Positions 24,198 through 32,910 of a DNA stretch of 64,000 bases are shown piece by piece; position 1 is the first letter of the stretch; every line of letters starts with the position of its first letter. This DNA is from Rhodocyclaceae bacterium (GTDB taxonomy: Bacteria > Pseudomonadota > Gammaproteobacteria > Burkholderiales > Ga0077523): contig JADCHQ010000003.1 of assembly GCA_020248405.1 (NCBI GenBank), positions 1 through 64,000 on the forward strand, read 5' to 3'. A program made the translations under genes and the position numbers. The notes under the pieces are model-generated. The model was not told the DNA's origin. It saw nothing but the letters and a program-made list of their open reading frames with translations, and made no database searches.

Positions 24198-24923
24198 TCA
24201 GGCGTGGTGCCCGCCGAGGTAGGCGGCGCGCACCTCCTCGTTGTCGAGCAGTTCTCGCGGGCTGCCCTCGAGAATCAGCGTGCCGGTTTCCAGCACGTAG
24301 CCGCGATCGGCCACGGACAGCGCCATGTTGGCGTTCTGCTCCACCAGCAGGATGGTGGTACCGCGGGCGCGGATGTCGCGGATGGCGCCGAACAGGTTCT
24401 GCACAATGAGCGGCGCGAGCCCCAGGGAGGGCTCGTCCAGCAGCAGCAGCTTCGGCCTGGCCATCAGCCCGCGGGCCACCGCCAGCATCTGCTGCTGGCC
24501 GCCTGAGAGCGTCCAGCCGAGCGCGTGTTCGAAGGGGCGGATCTCAGGGAAAATCTGGAATTTCTCGTCCGCCTCCGCTTCGAGCTGGCGGCGTGTCACG
24601 CCCTTGCGGTTGGAGCCGCCCAGCAGGATGTTCTCCCGCACCGTCAGCCCGGGAAAGATGCGCCGGCCCTCGGGCACGTGGCTGATGCCCATCCGCGCCA
24701 CCGCCTCCGGTCCCAGCCGGTGGATGGGTTGGCCCTCGAAGAGCACTTCGCCGCGTACCGGCGCGATCAGCCCCGAGATGGTCTTGAGTGTGGTGCTCTT
24801 GCCCGCGCCGTTGGCGCCCAGCAGGGTCACGAGCTCGCCGGCTTCCACCCGCAGGCTCACGCCGCGCAGCGCCTGCACGTTGCCATAGGCGCTCGCCACC
24901 TCGCGCAGCTCCAGCAGAGCCAT
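24198..24923 (-). CDS. livF: Branched-chain amino-acid type ABC transporter ATPase LivF
   Basis: The 241-residue ATPase has Walker A 'LLGANGAGKSTT' (about residues 35-46), signature 'LSGGQQQMLA', Walker B 'KLLLLDEPSLGLAP' and the H-loop replaced by 'LVEQNA' as in all LivF proteins. It powers import of hydrophobic amino acids or related acids with LivG. Its ATG overlaps the stop of the fused livM-livG gene by one base (TGATG). It is the last gene of the operon. Confidence 0.93.
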   Translation of the reverse strand: MALLELREVASAYGNVQALRGVSLRVEAGELVTLLGANGAGKSTTLKTISGLIAPVRGEVLFEGQPIHRLGPEAVARMGISHVPEGRRIFPGLTVRENILLGGSNRKGVTRRQLEAEADEKFQIFPEIRPFEHALGWTLSGGQQQMLAVARGLMARPKLLLLDEPSLGLAPLIVQNLFGAIRDIRARGTTILLVEQNANMALSVADRGYVLETGTLILEGSPRELLDNEEVRAAYLGGHHA

Positions 24924-26698
24924 CAGTTCACCTTGCCCGCCGTGCCGAGATAGGCGGCGATCACGTCGGGATTGCGCAGCACTTCCTGGGGCGAGCCCTC
25001 GGCGATCTTGCGGCCGAAGTTGAGCACCGTGATGCGGTCGGAGACCTTCTCCACCAGCCCCATGTCGTGGTCGATGAGGAAGATGGTGAGGCCGTGGCCG
25101 CGCAGGCGCCTGAGCAGGTCGACGAACTCCATCTTTTCGGTCTGGTTGAGGCCCGCGGCCGGTTCGTCCAGCAGCAGCAGCCGCGGATGCCCGGCCAGCA
25201 CGCGGGCGATCTCCACCAGCCGCTGGTGGCCGTAGGGCAGGTTGCGCACGATCACGTGGGCGCGATCGGCCAGGCCCACGAAGGCCAGCGCGCTCATGGC
25301 CCGCGCCCGCAGTGCCCGGTTGCCCCGGCCGATGGGGTTGCGGTCGCGCTGCGCGCCCACCATCACGTTCTCCAGCGCCGAGAGCGTAGAGAACAGGCGG
25401 ATGTTCTGAAAGGTGCGGCCCATGCCGCGGCCGGCGCGCTGGTGGGGGCGCAGCAGCGACACATCCTCCTCGCCTAGCATCACCTGTCCGGCAGTTGGCC
25501 GGTAGATGCCGCTTACCACGTTGAGCGAGGTGGTCTTGCCCGAGCCGTTCGGGCCGATGAGCGCATGCACGCTGCCGCGCGCCACCTCGATGTCGATCCC
25601 GTCCACCGCCTTCAGGCCGCCAAAGTGCTTGGACAGCGCCTTGACGCGCAGAACCGGACCGCCGGCGGCGCCCGGTACATCGAAGTCGAGCGGCGCCACG
25701 CCGGTGGTGTCGGTCTTCTCGACGGGCTTGACGAAGCGCGCCCGGGCCGCCTTGATGAGGCCCCAGATGCCCTCGGGCAGGAACACCATGATCAGGATCA
25801 CGCCGATGCCGTAGACCGCCAGATACACGTCCTTGATGAAGCGCAGCGATTCCGGCAGGTGCTTGAGCCACTCGGGCATCTGCACGATCAGGAGCGTGCC
25901 GATCACCCCGCCGAAGGGCGATTGGGCGCCGCCCAGCAGCACGGCGGTGAGAAATTCCACCGAGCGGGCGAAGTTGAAGTTGTCGGGGCTGATGTAGGCG
26001 AAGCCGCCGGCGTACAGCCCGCCGCCGATGGCGCCCAGCAGCGCCGACAGCGAGAAGGCCACTACCTTGGTGCGCAGCGTGTGCACGCCCACCACCTCGG
26101 CCGCCAGTTCGTTCTCGCGCACCGAGCGCATGGCGCGGCCCAGCCGCGTGTGGGGAAGCCACCACACGGCGAACACCACGACGTACAGCACGGCCGCGCA
26201 GAACACCAGGTAGGCCCGGTCGTCGGCCAGTTCGAAGCCCGCCAGCGAGGGCCGCGGGATGCCCGCCACGCCGTCGGGGCCGCGGGTCACCTCGATCCAG
26301 TTCACCAGCACCAGGTCGAGGATCTGCTGGAAGCTGATGGTGATCATGGCCAGGTAGTGGCCGCCCAGGCGGATGGTGGTAAGGCCCAGGGCGAGCCCGG
26401 CGCCGGTAGCCACGGCGGCGCCGGCGGCAAGCGAAAGCCAGAAGCTCCAGCCGCCCGTCACCGTGCCCAGCGCCACGCCGTAGGCGCCCAGACCGAAGAA
26501 GGCGGCCTGCGCCAGGTTGATCTGGCCGGTGTAGCCCAGCACCACCACCAGGCCCAGCACCGCGATGGCGTAAGTCACCGCCTGCATGAACATCTGCACC
26601 ACGTAGGCGCTCACCTCGAAGCGGTACGGGATAAGCGGCAGGGCTATGGCCACGATGGCCAGCGCCACCAGCCAGGGGCGGGAAATCTTCGGCGGCAT
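24923..26698 (-). CDS. Fused LivM permease - LivG ATPase
   Basis: The 591-residue protein joins two subunits that are usually separate. Residues 1 to about 310 are a LivM-type permease with about nine membrane segments ('VVVLGYTGQINLAQAAFFGL', 'DPGGVAGIP-like' 'GPDGVAGIPRP'). A linker at about 310-345 is followed by a LivG-type ATPase: Walker A 'IGPNGSGKTTSLN', 'GMGRTFQNIRLF', signature-like 'LPYGHQRLVEIARVLAG', Walker B 'RLLLLDEPAAGLN' and 'LIDHDM'. The frame is continuous, so this is not a sequencing split. Similar LivMG fusions are known in other proteobacteria. It follows livH by six bases. Confidence 0.92.
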   Translation of the reverse strand: MPPKISRPWLVALAIVAIALPLIPYRFEVSAYVVQMFMQAVTYAIAVLGLVVVLGYTGQINLAQAAFFGLGAYGVALGTVTGGWSFWLSLAAGAAVATGAGLALGLTTIRLGGHYLAMITISFQQILDLVLVNWIEVTRGPDGVAGIPRPSLAGFELADDRAYLVFCAAVLYVVVFAVWWLPHTRLGRAMRSVRENELAAEVVGVHTLRTKVVAFSLSALLGAIGGGLYAGGFAYISPDNFNFARSVEFLTAVLLGGAQSPFGGVIGTLLIVQMPEWLKHLPESLRFIKDVYLAVYGIGVILIMVFLPEGIWGLIKAARARFVKPVEKTDTTGVAPLDFDVPGAAGGPVLRVKALSKHFGGLKAVDGIDIEVARGSVHALIGPNGSGKTTSLNVVSGIYRPTAGQVMLGEEDVSLLRPHQRAGRGMGRTFQNIRLFSTLSALENVMVGAQRDRNPIGRGNRALRARAMSALAFVGLADRAHVIVRNLPYGHQRLVEIARVLAGHPRLLLLDEPAAGLNQTEKMEFVDLLRRLRGHGLTIFLIDHDMGLVEKVSDRITVLNFGRKIAEGSPQEVLRNPDVIAAYLGTAGKVN

Positions 26699-26704
26699 GA
26701 GGGG

Positions 26705-27589
26705 CTAGGCCTTCTCCGAGACCTTCTCGCCGAAGATGCCCTGCGGGCGCACCAGCAGGAACAGGAACAGCGCCAGGAAGGCGTAGGCGTCCTTGTAGGG
26801 CACCGAGATGTGGTAGGCGGCCAGGCTTTCGATCACGCCCAACAGCAGCCCACCCACGATGGCGCCGGTCACGTCGCCGAAGCCGCCGATGATGGTGGCC
26901 GCAAAGGCCTTCAGGGCGATGATGGAGCCCATGCCGATGGACACGAAAAGGATCGGCCCCACCAGCACGCCGGCGATGCCGCCCAGCACCGCACTGTAGA
27001 TGAAAGTGATGGAAATCATCAGCGCGACGGGGATGCCCAGCAGGCGGGCCATGTCCTTGTCCTGGGAGGTGGCCTGGAGCTTCTTGCCCAGCAGCGTCTT
27101 CTCGAAAAACAGGTAGGTGCCCAGCACCAGCAGCAACGTCACCGCCAGGATCACCAGGTACTGGCTGTCCAGGAACACCCCGCCCACGTTGATGCCGTCC
27201 ACCGGCAGGGTTTTCTCCAGCGGCCGGGGTTGCGGGCCAAACACCGCCAGCACCGTGTTTTGCAGGAAGATGGAGGCGCCCAGGGTGGAGATGAGCACCG
27301 GCAGGAAGGAGCGGTGGCGCAGGGGGTAGTACACGCCGTAGTTGAACAGCACCCCGAAGATGGCCATCACCACCAGCGCCGCCACCAGCGCCAGCGCGTA
27401 GGGCCAGCCCAGTGCCGAGAAAAACAGCACCATGGCATAGCCGCCCAGCATGGCGAAATCGCCCTGGGCGAAGTTCACCACGTTGGTGGCGCGGATGATG
27501 AGCACGAAGCCTAGCGCCACGAGTGCATAGATGCTGCCCAGGGCAAGGCCCTGGAAGATCACCTGCAGGTTGTTGGTCAGGGCTTCCAC
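26705..27589 (-). CDS. livH: Branched-chain amino-acid type ABC permease LivH
   Basis: About 294 residues with roughly eight membrane segments. The N-terminal 'QVIFQGLALGSIYALVALGF' and 'NVVNFAQGDFAMLGGY' are conserved in LivH. It pairs with the LivM half of the next gene to form the membrane channel. I chose GTG 27589 because it gives the usual short N-terminus. A GTG at 27661 is also open but would add a Pro-rich stretch of 24 residues and falls against a hairpin at 27665-27705. Confidence 0.9.
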   Translation of the reverse strand: MEALTNNLQVIFQGLALGSIYALVALGFVLIIRATNVVNFAQGDFAMLGGYAMVLFFSALGWPYALALVAALVVMAIFGVLFNYGVYYPLRHRSFLPVLISTLGASIFLQNTVLAVFGPQPRPLEKTLPVDGINVGGVFLDSQYLVILAVTLLLVLGTYLFFEKTLLGKKLQATSQDKDMARLLGIPVALMISITFIYSAVLGGIAGVLVGPILFVSIGMGSIIALKAFAATIIGGFGDVTGAIVGGLLLGVIESLAAYHISVPYKDAYAFLALFLFLLVRPQGIFGEKVSEKA

Positions 27590-27664
27590 GGAGGGTTTGC
27601 GCTCGGGGTCGGGGTCGGGGGCACGGGGGGTACCAAAGGACGGCAGCGGGTCTCGCGGCACGGG

Positions 27665-27705
27665 CCGCGCCGGGCCGGGTTCTCGAGTGCCCGGTTCCGG
27701 CGCGG
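27665..27705 (-). terminator. Intercistronic hairpin between livJ and livH
   Basis: An outer 9-bp stem CCGCGCCGG (27665-27673) with CCGGCGCGG (27697-27705) and an inner CCGGG/CCCGG stem form a strong interrupted hairpin 26 bases after the binding-protein stop. Such structures commonly lower transporter expression relative to the binding protein, or protect the upstream mRNA. Confidence 0.6.
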
Positions 27706-27730
27706 TGCAGCCGCTCTCCCCTTGAAGACC

Positions 27731-28858
27731 TCAGTCCTTGAAGTCGATGTGCTTGATGAAGCCCACCTTGCCGTTGTCGATGCGCACCACGTTGTAGCCG
27801 CGCAGGCCGTCGCCCTTGTCGTCGAAGCTGTAGGTGCCTTCCACGCCCTTCCAGCCCTGGATGCCCACGATGCCCTTGCGAATGGCCTCGGGCTCGGTGC
27901 TTTTCGCATCGCCGATGGCACGGGCCAGGATTCGCATGGCGTCATAGGCCCAGCTGGAATAGACATCCGGATCGAGCTTGTAGGCCGCCTTGTACTTGGC
28001 CGTGTAGGCCTTGGACTCGGCGCTGGCGTCGGGTGTGAAGTCGGCCACGCTGTGCACGCCGTTGAGTGCCGGCCCTGCCAGCTCCATGGCTGTCACCGAC
28101 ACCAGCGAGGGCGAGCCCACCCAGTCGGCACTAACCCCCAACTGGCGCAGCTGCTTGGCGAAGATGCCCACGTCCGGCGAGTTGGTCATGTAAGTGCCGA
28201 TGATGTCGGCGCCGGATTTCTTCACCGCCAGCACCACGGGGGTGAAGTCCTGGGAGTTGTTGGTGTAGCCCTGCACCAGCACCGGCGTGATGCCCAGCGC
28301 CTTGAGCGATGCGGTGAGGGCGTTCATCCCGCCCGAACCGAAGGCGTCGGTGGAGTGTACGATGGCCCACTTCCGCTTCTTGAGGGTGTTGACCCCGAAG
28401 TCGGCGATCACGCGGGAGCTGTAGGAATCGTTGGGCCGGCCGCGAAACACCCAGCGGTTGTTCACCTTGGTGAGGCTGGGGTCGGTGCCGCCGATCATGG
28501 TGGGGATGCCAGCCTTGGCGATGGTGGGCGAGGCCGCTTGGATCTGGGTGCTGCGAATGGGGCCGATGATGGACACGATGCCCTTCTCGCCGAACAGCTT
28601 GGAGAAGGCCAGCACGGTGCCGGGATTGGTGGATTGGTTGTCCTCGGGCTTGAGTTCGAGCCTCTTACCCAGCACGCCGCCGGCGGCGTTGATTTCTTCG
28701 AGCGCGAGCTTGGCGCCGTTGAGGGTGAACACCCCGGCTTCGGCGTTGGGCCCGGTGGCCTCTACCACGATGCCGATCTTGATGGTGTCCTGGGCCACCG
28801 CGGGCGCCGCGGTCAGGATGGCCAGGGCCGCGACGGCGGTCAGCGAGACGAAGCGCAT
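27731..28858 (-). CDS. Periplasmic branched-chain amino-acid type binding protein
   Basis: A 375-residue periplasmic-binding protein of peripla_BP_6 type. Residues 1-22 (ending 'ILTAAPAVAQ') are a Sec signal peptide with cleavage after AVA. 'IKIGIVVEATGPNAEAGVFT' and 'NGAKLALEEINAAGGVLGKR' are typical of LivJ/LivK. 'TKVNNRWVFRGRPND' and 'VHSTDAFG' form the second lobe. Ligands in this family include Leu/Ile/Val, urea and aromatic acids; the ligand here is not known. ATG 28858 has GGGAGGA upstream. It is the first gene of the transporter operon. Confidence 0.9.
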   Translation of the reverse strand: MRFVSLTAVAALAILTAAPAVAQDTIKIGIVVEATGPNAEAGVFTLNGAKLALEEINAAGGVLGKRLELKPEDNQSTNPGTVLAFSKLFGEKGIVSIIGPIRSTQIQAASPTIAKAGIPTMIGGTDPSLTKVNNRWVFRGRPNDSYSSRVIADFGVNTLKKRKWAIVHSTDAFGSGGMNALTASLKALGITPVLVQGYTNNSQDFTPVVLAVKKSGADIIGTYMTNSPDVGIFAKQLRQLGVSADWVGSPSLVSVTAMELAGPALNGVHSVADFTPDASAESKAYTAKYKAAYKLDPDVYSSWAYDAMRILARAIGDAKSTEPEAIRKGIVGIQGWKGVEGTYSFDDKGDGLRGYNVVRIDNGKVGFIKHIDFKD

Positions 28859-29049
28859 GTGAATCCTCCCTGCTCCGGTGAGTCCGCCGCATGTTGTGGC
28901 TCCGCGCATCGAGATCGAGCACGGACGCTCACGATGGAGCGATTGCGGTCGGTTTCCTTGACGCCGAAAGCGTCACGAGCGGCCAGTATGCTATGTCTCT
29001 GGTAAAAACCCTGTCAACGCGCCCGGCTTTCGTCGGCCCTACAAGCCCC

Positions 29050-29817
29050 ATGCCATCTTCGCCTCCCGACACCACGGCGCGCTTCAGCGGACGCGTAGCC
29101 GATTATGTGCGCGCCCGTCCCGGTTATCCGCCCGAACTGGCGGTGCGCCTGGCCACCGCCTGCGGGTGGCATGACGCGGTCACCATTGCCGACGTGGGCA
29201 GCGGCACCGGCTTGCTTGCGAAAGTGTTTCTCGATGCCGGGCATCGTGTGATCGGGGTGGAGCCCAACGGCGAGATGCGCGCCGCGGGCGACACGCTGCT
29301 CGGCACCCACGGCCGTTTCTCCAGCGTGGGCGGGCGTGCCGAGGCCACCGGCCTTGCCGCCGCCAGCGTCGATCTGGTGAGCGCTGGCCAGGCCTTTCAC
29401 TGGTTCGACCGGCAGCTTGCCCGCGCCGAATTCATTCGCATCCTGCGCCCTGGCGGGCATGTGGCCCTGGTGTGGAACGACCGGCGGCTGGACGCCACGC
29501 CCTTTCTGCAAGGCTACGAGGCGCTGCTGGTGGCCCACTGCCCCGAGTACCTGAGGTTGGTGCACCGCAACGTGGACGAAGCGGTGCTGGCGGAATTCTT
29601 CGCCCCGGCCGTGCCGGTGAGTTTCGTGTTCGACAACCGCCAGGAGTTCGATTGGGAGGGGCTGGTGGCCCGGCACCTGTCCAGCTCCTTCGTGCCGCGC
29701 GAAGACCGCACCGGACACATGTCTGCCCTGCGAGCGCTATGGGACCAACACCAGCGCCATGGCCGCGTGGCGTTCGAGTACGACGTGCGGGTGACGGTGG
29801 GCAGACTGGGCGCCTGA
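29050..29817 (+). CDS. Class I SAM-dependent methyltransferase (Methyltransf_11)
   Basis: The 255-residue protein has motif I 'IADVGSGTGLLAKVFLDAGH' (about residues 46-65), 'VIGVEPNGEMRAAGD' and 'ILRPGGHVALVWNDRRLD'. 'AGQAFHWFD' before the substrate region is typical of the group that includes UbiE/COQ5-like and trans-aconitate-like enzymes. The substrate is unknown. Start ATG 29050 is chosen over upstream frames because it begins right before 'DTTARFSGRVADYVRARPGY', the conserved opening. It is divergent from the liv operon. Confidence 0.85.
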   Translation: MPSSPPDTTARFSGRVADYVRARPGYPPELAVRLATACGWHDAVTIADVGSGTGLLAKVFLDAGHRVIGVEPNGEMRAAGDTLLGTHGRFSSVGGRAEATGLAAASVDLVSAGQAFHWFDRQLARAEFIRILRPGGHVALVWNDRRLDATPFLQGYEALLVAHCPEYLRLVHRNVDEAVLAEFFAPAVPVSFVFDNRQEFDWEGLVARHLSSSFVPREDRTGHMSALRALWDQHQRHGRVAFEYDVRVTVGRLGA

Positions 29818-29896
29818 GGCTTCCCCACGCCCCCCGCGGCGTCCGCGCAAATCCGCCCAGCGGCCAGTGCGCCGCGCAAGGGCGGGCAGCGGACCT

Positions 29897-30220
29897 TCAG
29901 CCGTTCATGCAGTCCTGCATGAATTTCGCTTGCTCCTCACCCTTGAGCGCCATCGCGCTCGCATCCTGGGTGCACACGGCGGAGCGTTCCTGGGGGGGAA
30001 GTTTCGAGGGGTCGGCCACCGTTGGCGCCTGGCCCTTGAGGCAGGTGTCCAGGAATCTCTTGCGAATCTCACCCATCAAGCGTTCTTCGTTGGCAATCTG
30101 CCGGCAGTGGCTCACGGAGTCCTGTCGTTTGGGGCGGTTCGTATCGGCGGCCTGCGTGGGCATGCACACCATGGTTGCCAGCAGAGTCGCGGCGAGCGGC
30201 CCGGCGATTGTGCGGTGCAT
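29897..30220 (-). CDS. Small exported PsiF-repeat-like protein
   Basis: A 107-residue protein with a Sec signal peptide (residues 1-24, ending 'MVCMPTQAAD'). The mature part has two Cys-containing repeats, 'IRKRFLDTCLKG' and 'QAKFMQDCMNG', each resembling the PsiF repeat of phosphate-starvation protein PsiF. Two more Cys ('SHCRQIA', 'SAVCTQDA') could form disulfides. No function is established. ATG 30220 is chosen from the clear signal peptide. It is convergent with the methyltransferase gene. Confidence 0.7.
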   Translation of the reverse strand: MHRTIAGPLAATLLATMVCMPTQAADTNRPKRQDSVSHCRQIANEERLMGEIRKRFLDTCLKGQAPTVADPSKLPPQERSAVCTQDASAMALKGEEQAKFMQDCMNG

Positions 30221-30435
30221 GATCGTTCTCCTTGATGGCGCCCCGCTCGGGTGAGCGGGAATGGCGCAATGGCTGGAATATGCCACAGCGCCTGCAGACA
30301 GCGCGCCTGTCGTGGCCGCCGTGGGCCCAGACGACGCGGGCCCCGGGACCGCTTGCGCCGCCGGCATGTCCCGCGGGTGGTCCCTCGTGGGCGCAGAGGA
30401 ACCCCGCCCAGCCTGCTGTTGTCCGTTAGGCTGTC

Positions 30436-31320
30436 ATGAGACGAGCCCGATTCATTGCCGCTAGCATCCTCATGGCGGTGCTCGCTGCGCCGGGTTGCTC
30501 GCGGGTGCAGTTTGCCTACGGCCAGGCCGAGCGCGTGGCGGCCTGGACCCTCGAGGGCTACGTACCGCTCGGGGAGCGCCAATCCCTGGCCCTGGCGAAT
30601 CAGCTGGCGGATTTCAAGCAGTGGCATTGCCGCACCCAGCTAATGGCGTATGCGGGCTGGTTGCGGCAGGCGGATGCGGCGTTGCGGACAGGCATCACGG
30701 CCGCCCAGGTGGAAGCGCGTTTTGCCGACGTGCGTGGCTTTGGCCGCACCATGGCGCAAGAGGCCAGCCCGCGGCTTGCGCTGCTGGCGTCCAGCCTAAC
30801 CGACCGGCAACTCGAGCAACTGGCCCGTGCCCTGGAAAAGGGCAACCGCACGTTCCGCCGGGAGTTCGTAGACGCCGCCTACGCGGATGTGGCCGCGGCG
30901 CGGGCAGCGCGCACCCGCGAGCGGCTGGAGTTCTGGACCGGGCCTCTCACCCGGGAGCAGCGTCAGGTGGTGGACCGGTGGAGCGCGGCGCTCGATCCCT
31001 CCCAAACCGAGATGCTCCATAGCCGCGAACGCTGGCAGGCTGGCTTGCGCGCGGCATTGGCCGAGCATCGTGACCAGCCCGAGGTGTTGCGGCCCCAGCT
31101 AGAGGCGCTGTTCGCCGAGCCCGAGCGCTGGTACACCCCGGCGCTGCGCGCCAAGCTCGAGATCAACCGCGCCCGCAGCTTCGCCATGATCGCCCAGGTG
31201 TTGTCCCTCATGACCGATGCCCAGAAGCGCCGCTTGAGCGAAACATCCGCCGCCCTGGCGGCGGATTTCGAGGCGCTCGCCTGTCCGGCCGTGAAAAGCG
31301 CCGTGGTGGCATCGCCGTAA
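30436..31320 (+). CDS. Putative lipoprotein, DUF6279-like
   Basis: The 294-residue protein starts with a lipoprotein signal: hydrophobic 'FIASILMA-like' stretch ending 'LAAPGC' with the lipobox Cys at 21. After 'SRVQFAYGQAERVAAWTLEG' (the DUF6279 opening) the rest is almost entirely helical and rich in Arg, Ala and Glu. Role unknown. The gene starts at ATG 30436, convergently spaced from the PsiF-like gene, and is followed by a phosphatase gene after 73 bases. Confidence 0.7.
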   Translation: MRRARFIAASILMAVLAAPGCSRVQFAYGQAERVAAWTLEGYVPLGERQSLALANQLADFKQWHCRTQLMAYAGWLRQADAALRTGITAAQVEARFADVRGFGRTMAQEASPRLALLASSLTDRQLEQLARALEKGNRTFRREFVDAAYADVAAARAARTRERLEFWTGPLTREQRQVVDRWSAALDPSQTEMLHSRERWQAGLRAALAEHRDQPEVLRPQLEALFAEPERWYTPALRAKLEINRARSFAMIAQVLSLMTDAQKRRLSETSAALAADFEALACPAVKSAVVASP

Positions 31321-31393
31321 TCGACGAGGCGGGGATGCGAGCGGCAGGGCCCCGTGCCATGCTGCGGCATTCCACCCACTGTAGGAGGTTCCC

Positions 31394-32728
31394 ATGCGCC
31401 GCCGCGCCATCCTCTTGCTGTTTCCCCTGGTGCTGCTCGCATTCCTGGGCGTGTCACGCCCGGCCATGGCCGAGGCGCCCCGGTTGTCGCTCATGCACGG
31501 CCCGGTGGAACAGTCGCTGTTCGTGCTCTGGGCCCAGACCCGTGGCGCAGGGCGGGTGGCGGTGCGCTACCACCCCGAAGCCGATCCGGCACGGCTGCGC
31601 CAGCTTGAGCGTCTCACCAGCGAGGAGGGCGACTTCACCGCAGTGCTGCGCCTGGCTGGCCTGGAGCCTGGCACTGCCTATCGCTACCGTGTGAGCGTGG
31701 ACGGCACCGAGGCGGCCGAAGGGGGGTTTCGCACTCGCCCGCTGTGGCAGTACCGCACCGACCCGCCCGAGGCCACCCTCGCCTTCGGCTCCTGCAGCTA
31801 CCTGAACGACCGCTTCGACCGGCCCGGCACCCCCTGGGGCGGCGAATACGGCATCTTCGATGCCATTGCGGCCATCCGCCCCGACGCCATGCTCTGGCTA
31901 GGGGACAACGTGTATCTTCGAGAGCCCGAATGGACCAGCCTGGAAGGCATGAGCGCGCGCTATCGCGCCTATCGCGAGGAGCCTGCCCTCGCCGGGCTGT
32001 GGCGTGGCACCCACCACTACGCCACCTGGGACGACCACGACTTCGGCCCCAACGACGCCGACGGCTCCTTCATCCACAAGGGTGCCTCGCTCGAAGCCTT
32101 CCGCCGCTACTGGCCCAATCCCGCCCACGGGCTGCCCGGTGTTCCCGGGGTCTTCACCCAGTTCTCTCTTGCCGATGCAGAAGTGTTCGTGCTCGATGAC
32201 CGCTGGTACCGCTACCCCAACGACTACCCCAGGGTCCCCGCCAAGCGCCTCTACGGCGCCGCGCAACTGGAATGGCTAAAGCAGGCGCTGCTGTCCTCGC
32301 GCGCCACGTTCCGTATCGTGGCCGCCGGCACTCAGTTCTGGAACCGCGTGAGCCGTTTCGAGAGCTTCCAGAACTACCCCGACGAGGCCCGCGAACTGCT
32401 CGACTGGATCACTGAGCGGCGAATCCCCGGCGTGGTGTTTCTGTCTGGCGACCGGCACTTCTCCCAGTTGCTGCGCCTGGAGCGCCCTGGTACTTACCCT
32501 CTGCACGAGTTCACCTCCTCGCCGCTCACCGGCGGCGTGGCCACCAACCCCGGCGACAACGAGCGCACCAATCCCGACCTGGTGGACGGCACCCTGCTCA
32601 CCCAGCGCAGCTTTGGCATGCTGCGGCTGTCCGGGCCCAAGGCGGCGCGGGTGCTTGCTCTGGAGGCCTACGACGCCGCCGGCCGGCTGCTGTGGAAGCG
32701 CGAACTCAAGGCCGCTGAGCTTCGATGA
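31394..32728 (+). CDS. PhoD-family alkaline phosphatase-like metallophosphoesterase
   Basis: A 444-residue secreted metallophosphoesterase. The signal (MRRRAILLLFPLVLLAFLG ... RPAMA) has twin Arg, so Tat export is possible. An N-terminal Fn3-like PhoD_N domain is followed by the catalytic domain with metal-ligand motifs 'AFGSC', 'AMLWLGDNVYL', 'TWDDHDFGPNDAD' and 'VFLSGDRHFSQL'. PhoD enzymes are phosphodiesterases/monoesterases expressed under phosphate limitation, using Fe/Ca. GGAGG lies seven bases before the ATG. Together with the PsiF-like protein it hints at phosphate scavenging, but no Pho box was identified. Confidence 0.88.
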   Translation: MRRRAILLLFPLVLLAFLGVSRPAMAEAPRLSLMHGPVEQSLFVLWAQTRGAGRVAVRYHPEADPARLRQLERLTSEEGDFTAVLRLAGLEPGTAYRYRVSVDGTEAAEGGFRTRPLWQYRTDPPEATLAFGSCSYLNDRFDRPGTPWGGEYGIFDAIAAIRPDAMLWLGDNVYLREPEWTSLEGMSARYRAYREEPALAGLWRGTHHYATWDDHDFGPNDADGSFIHKGASLEAFRRYWPNPAHGLPGVPGVFTQFSLADAEVFVLDDRWYRYPNDYPRVPAKRLYGAAQLEWLKQALLSSRATFRIVAAGTQFWNRVSRFESFQNYPDEARELLDWITERRIPGVVFLSGDRHFSQLLRLERPGTYPLHEFTSSPLTGGVATNPGDNERTNPDLVDGTLLTQRSFGMLRLSGPKAARVLALEAYDAAGRLLWKRELKAAELR

Positions 32729-32910
32729 ACGGCCGCCAGGGCGCCCGCTGTCGCAGGCACGGCGCCCCGGCGCAGGCGCCACGGCCGCCGCAGGAGCCCC
32801 ACCGTGTCCACGTAGACGACCTCGCAGGCGCTGCGCCAGGTGGCGGGTGGTGCCGCTAGAATGCGCCGGGCGCCGCCACGGTTGCCGCGCCTCCCACTCG
32901 AGCCCGCCCT

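Noticed and set aside
27601..27620. Short tandem GGGGTC-type repeat near the livH start
   Set aside because: Only about three units; it is a local low-complexity stretch in GC-rich DNA with no sign of function.
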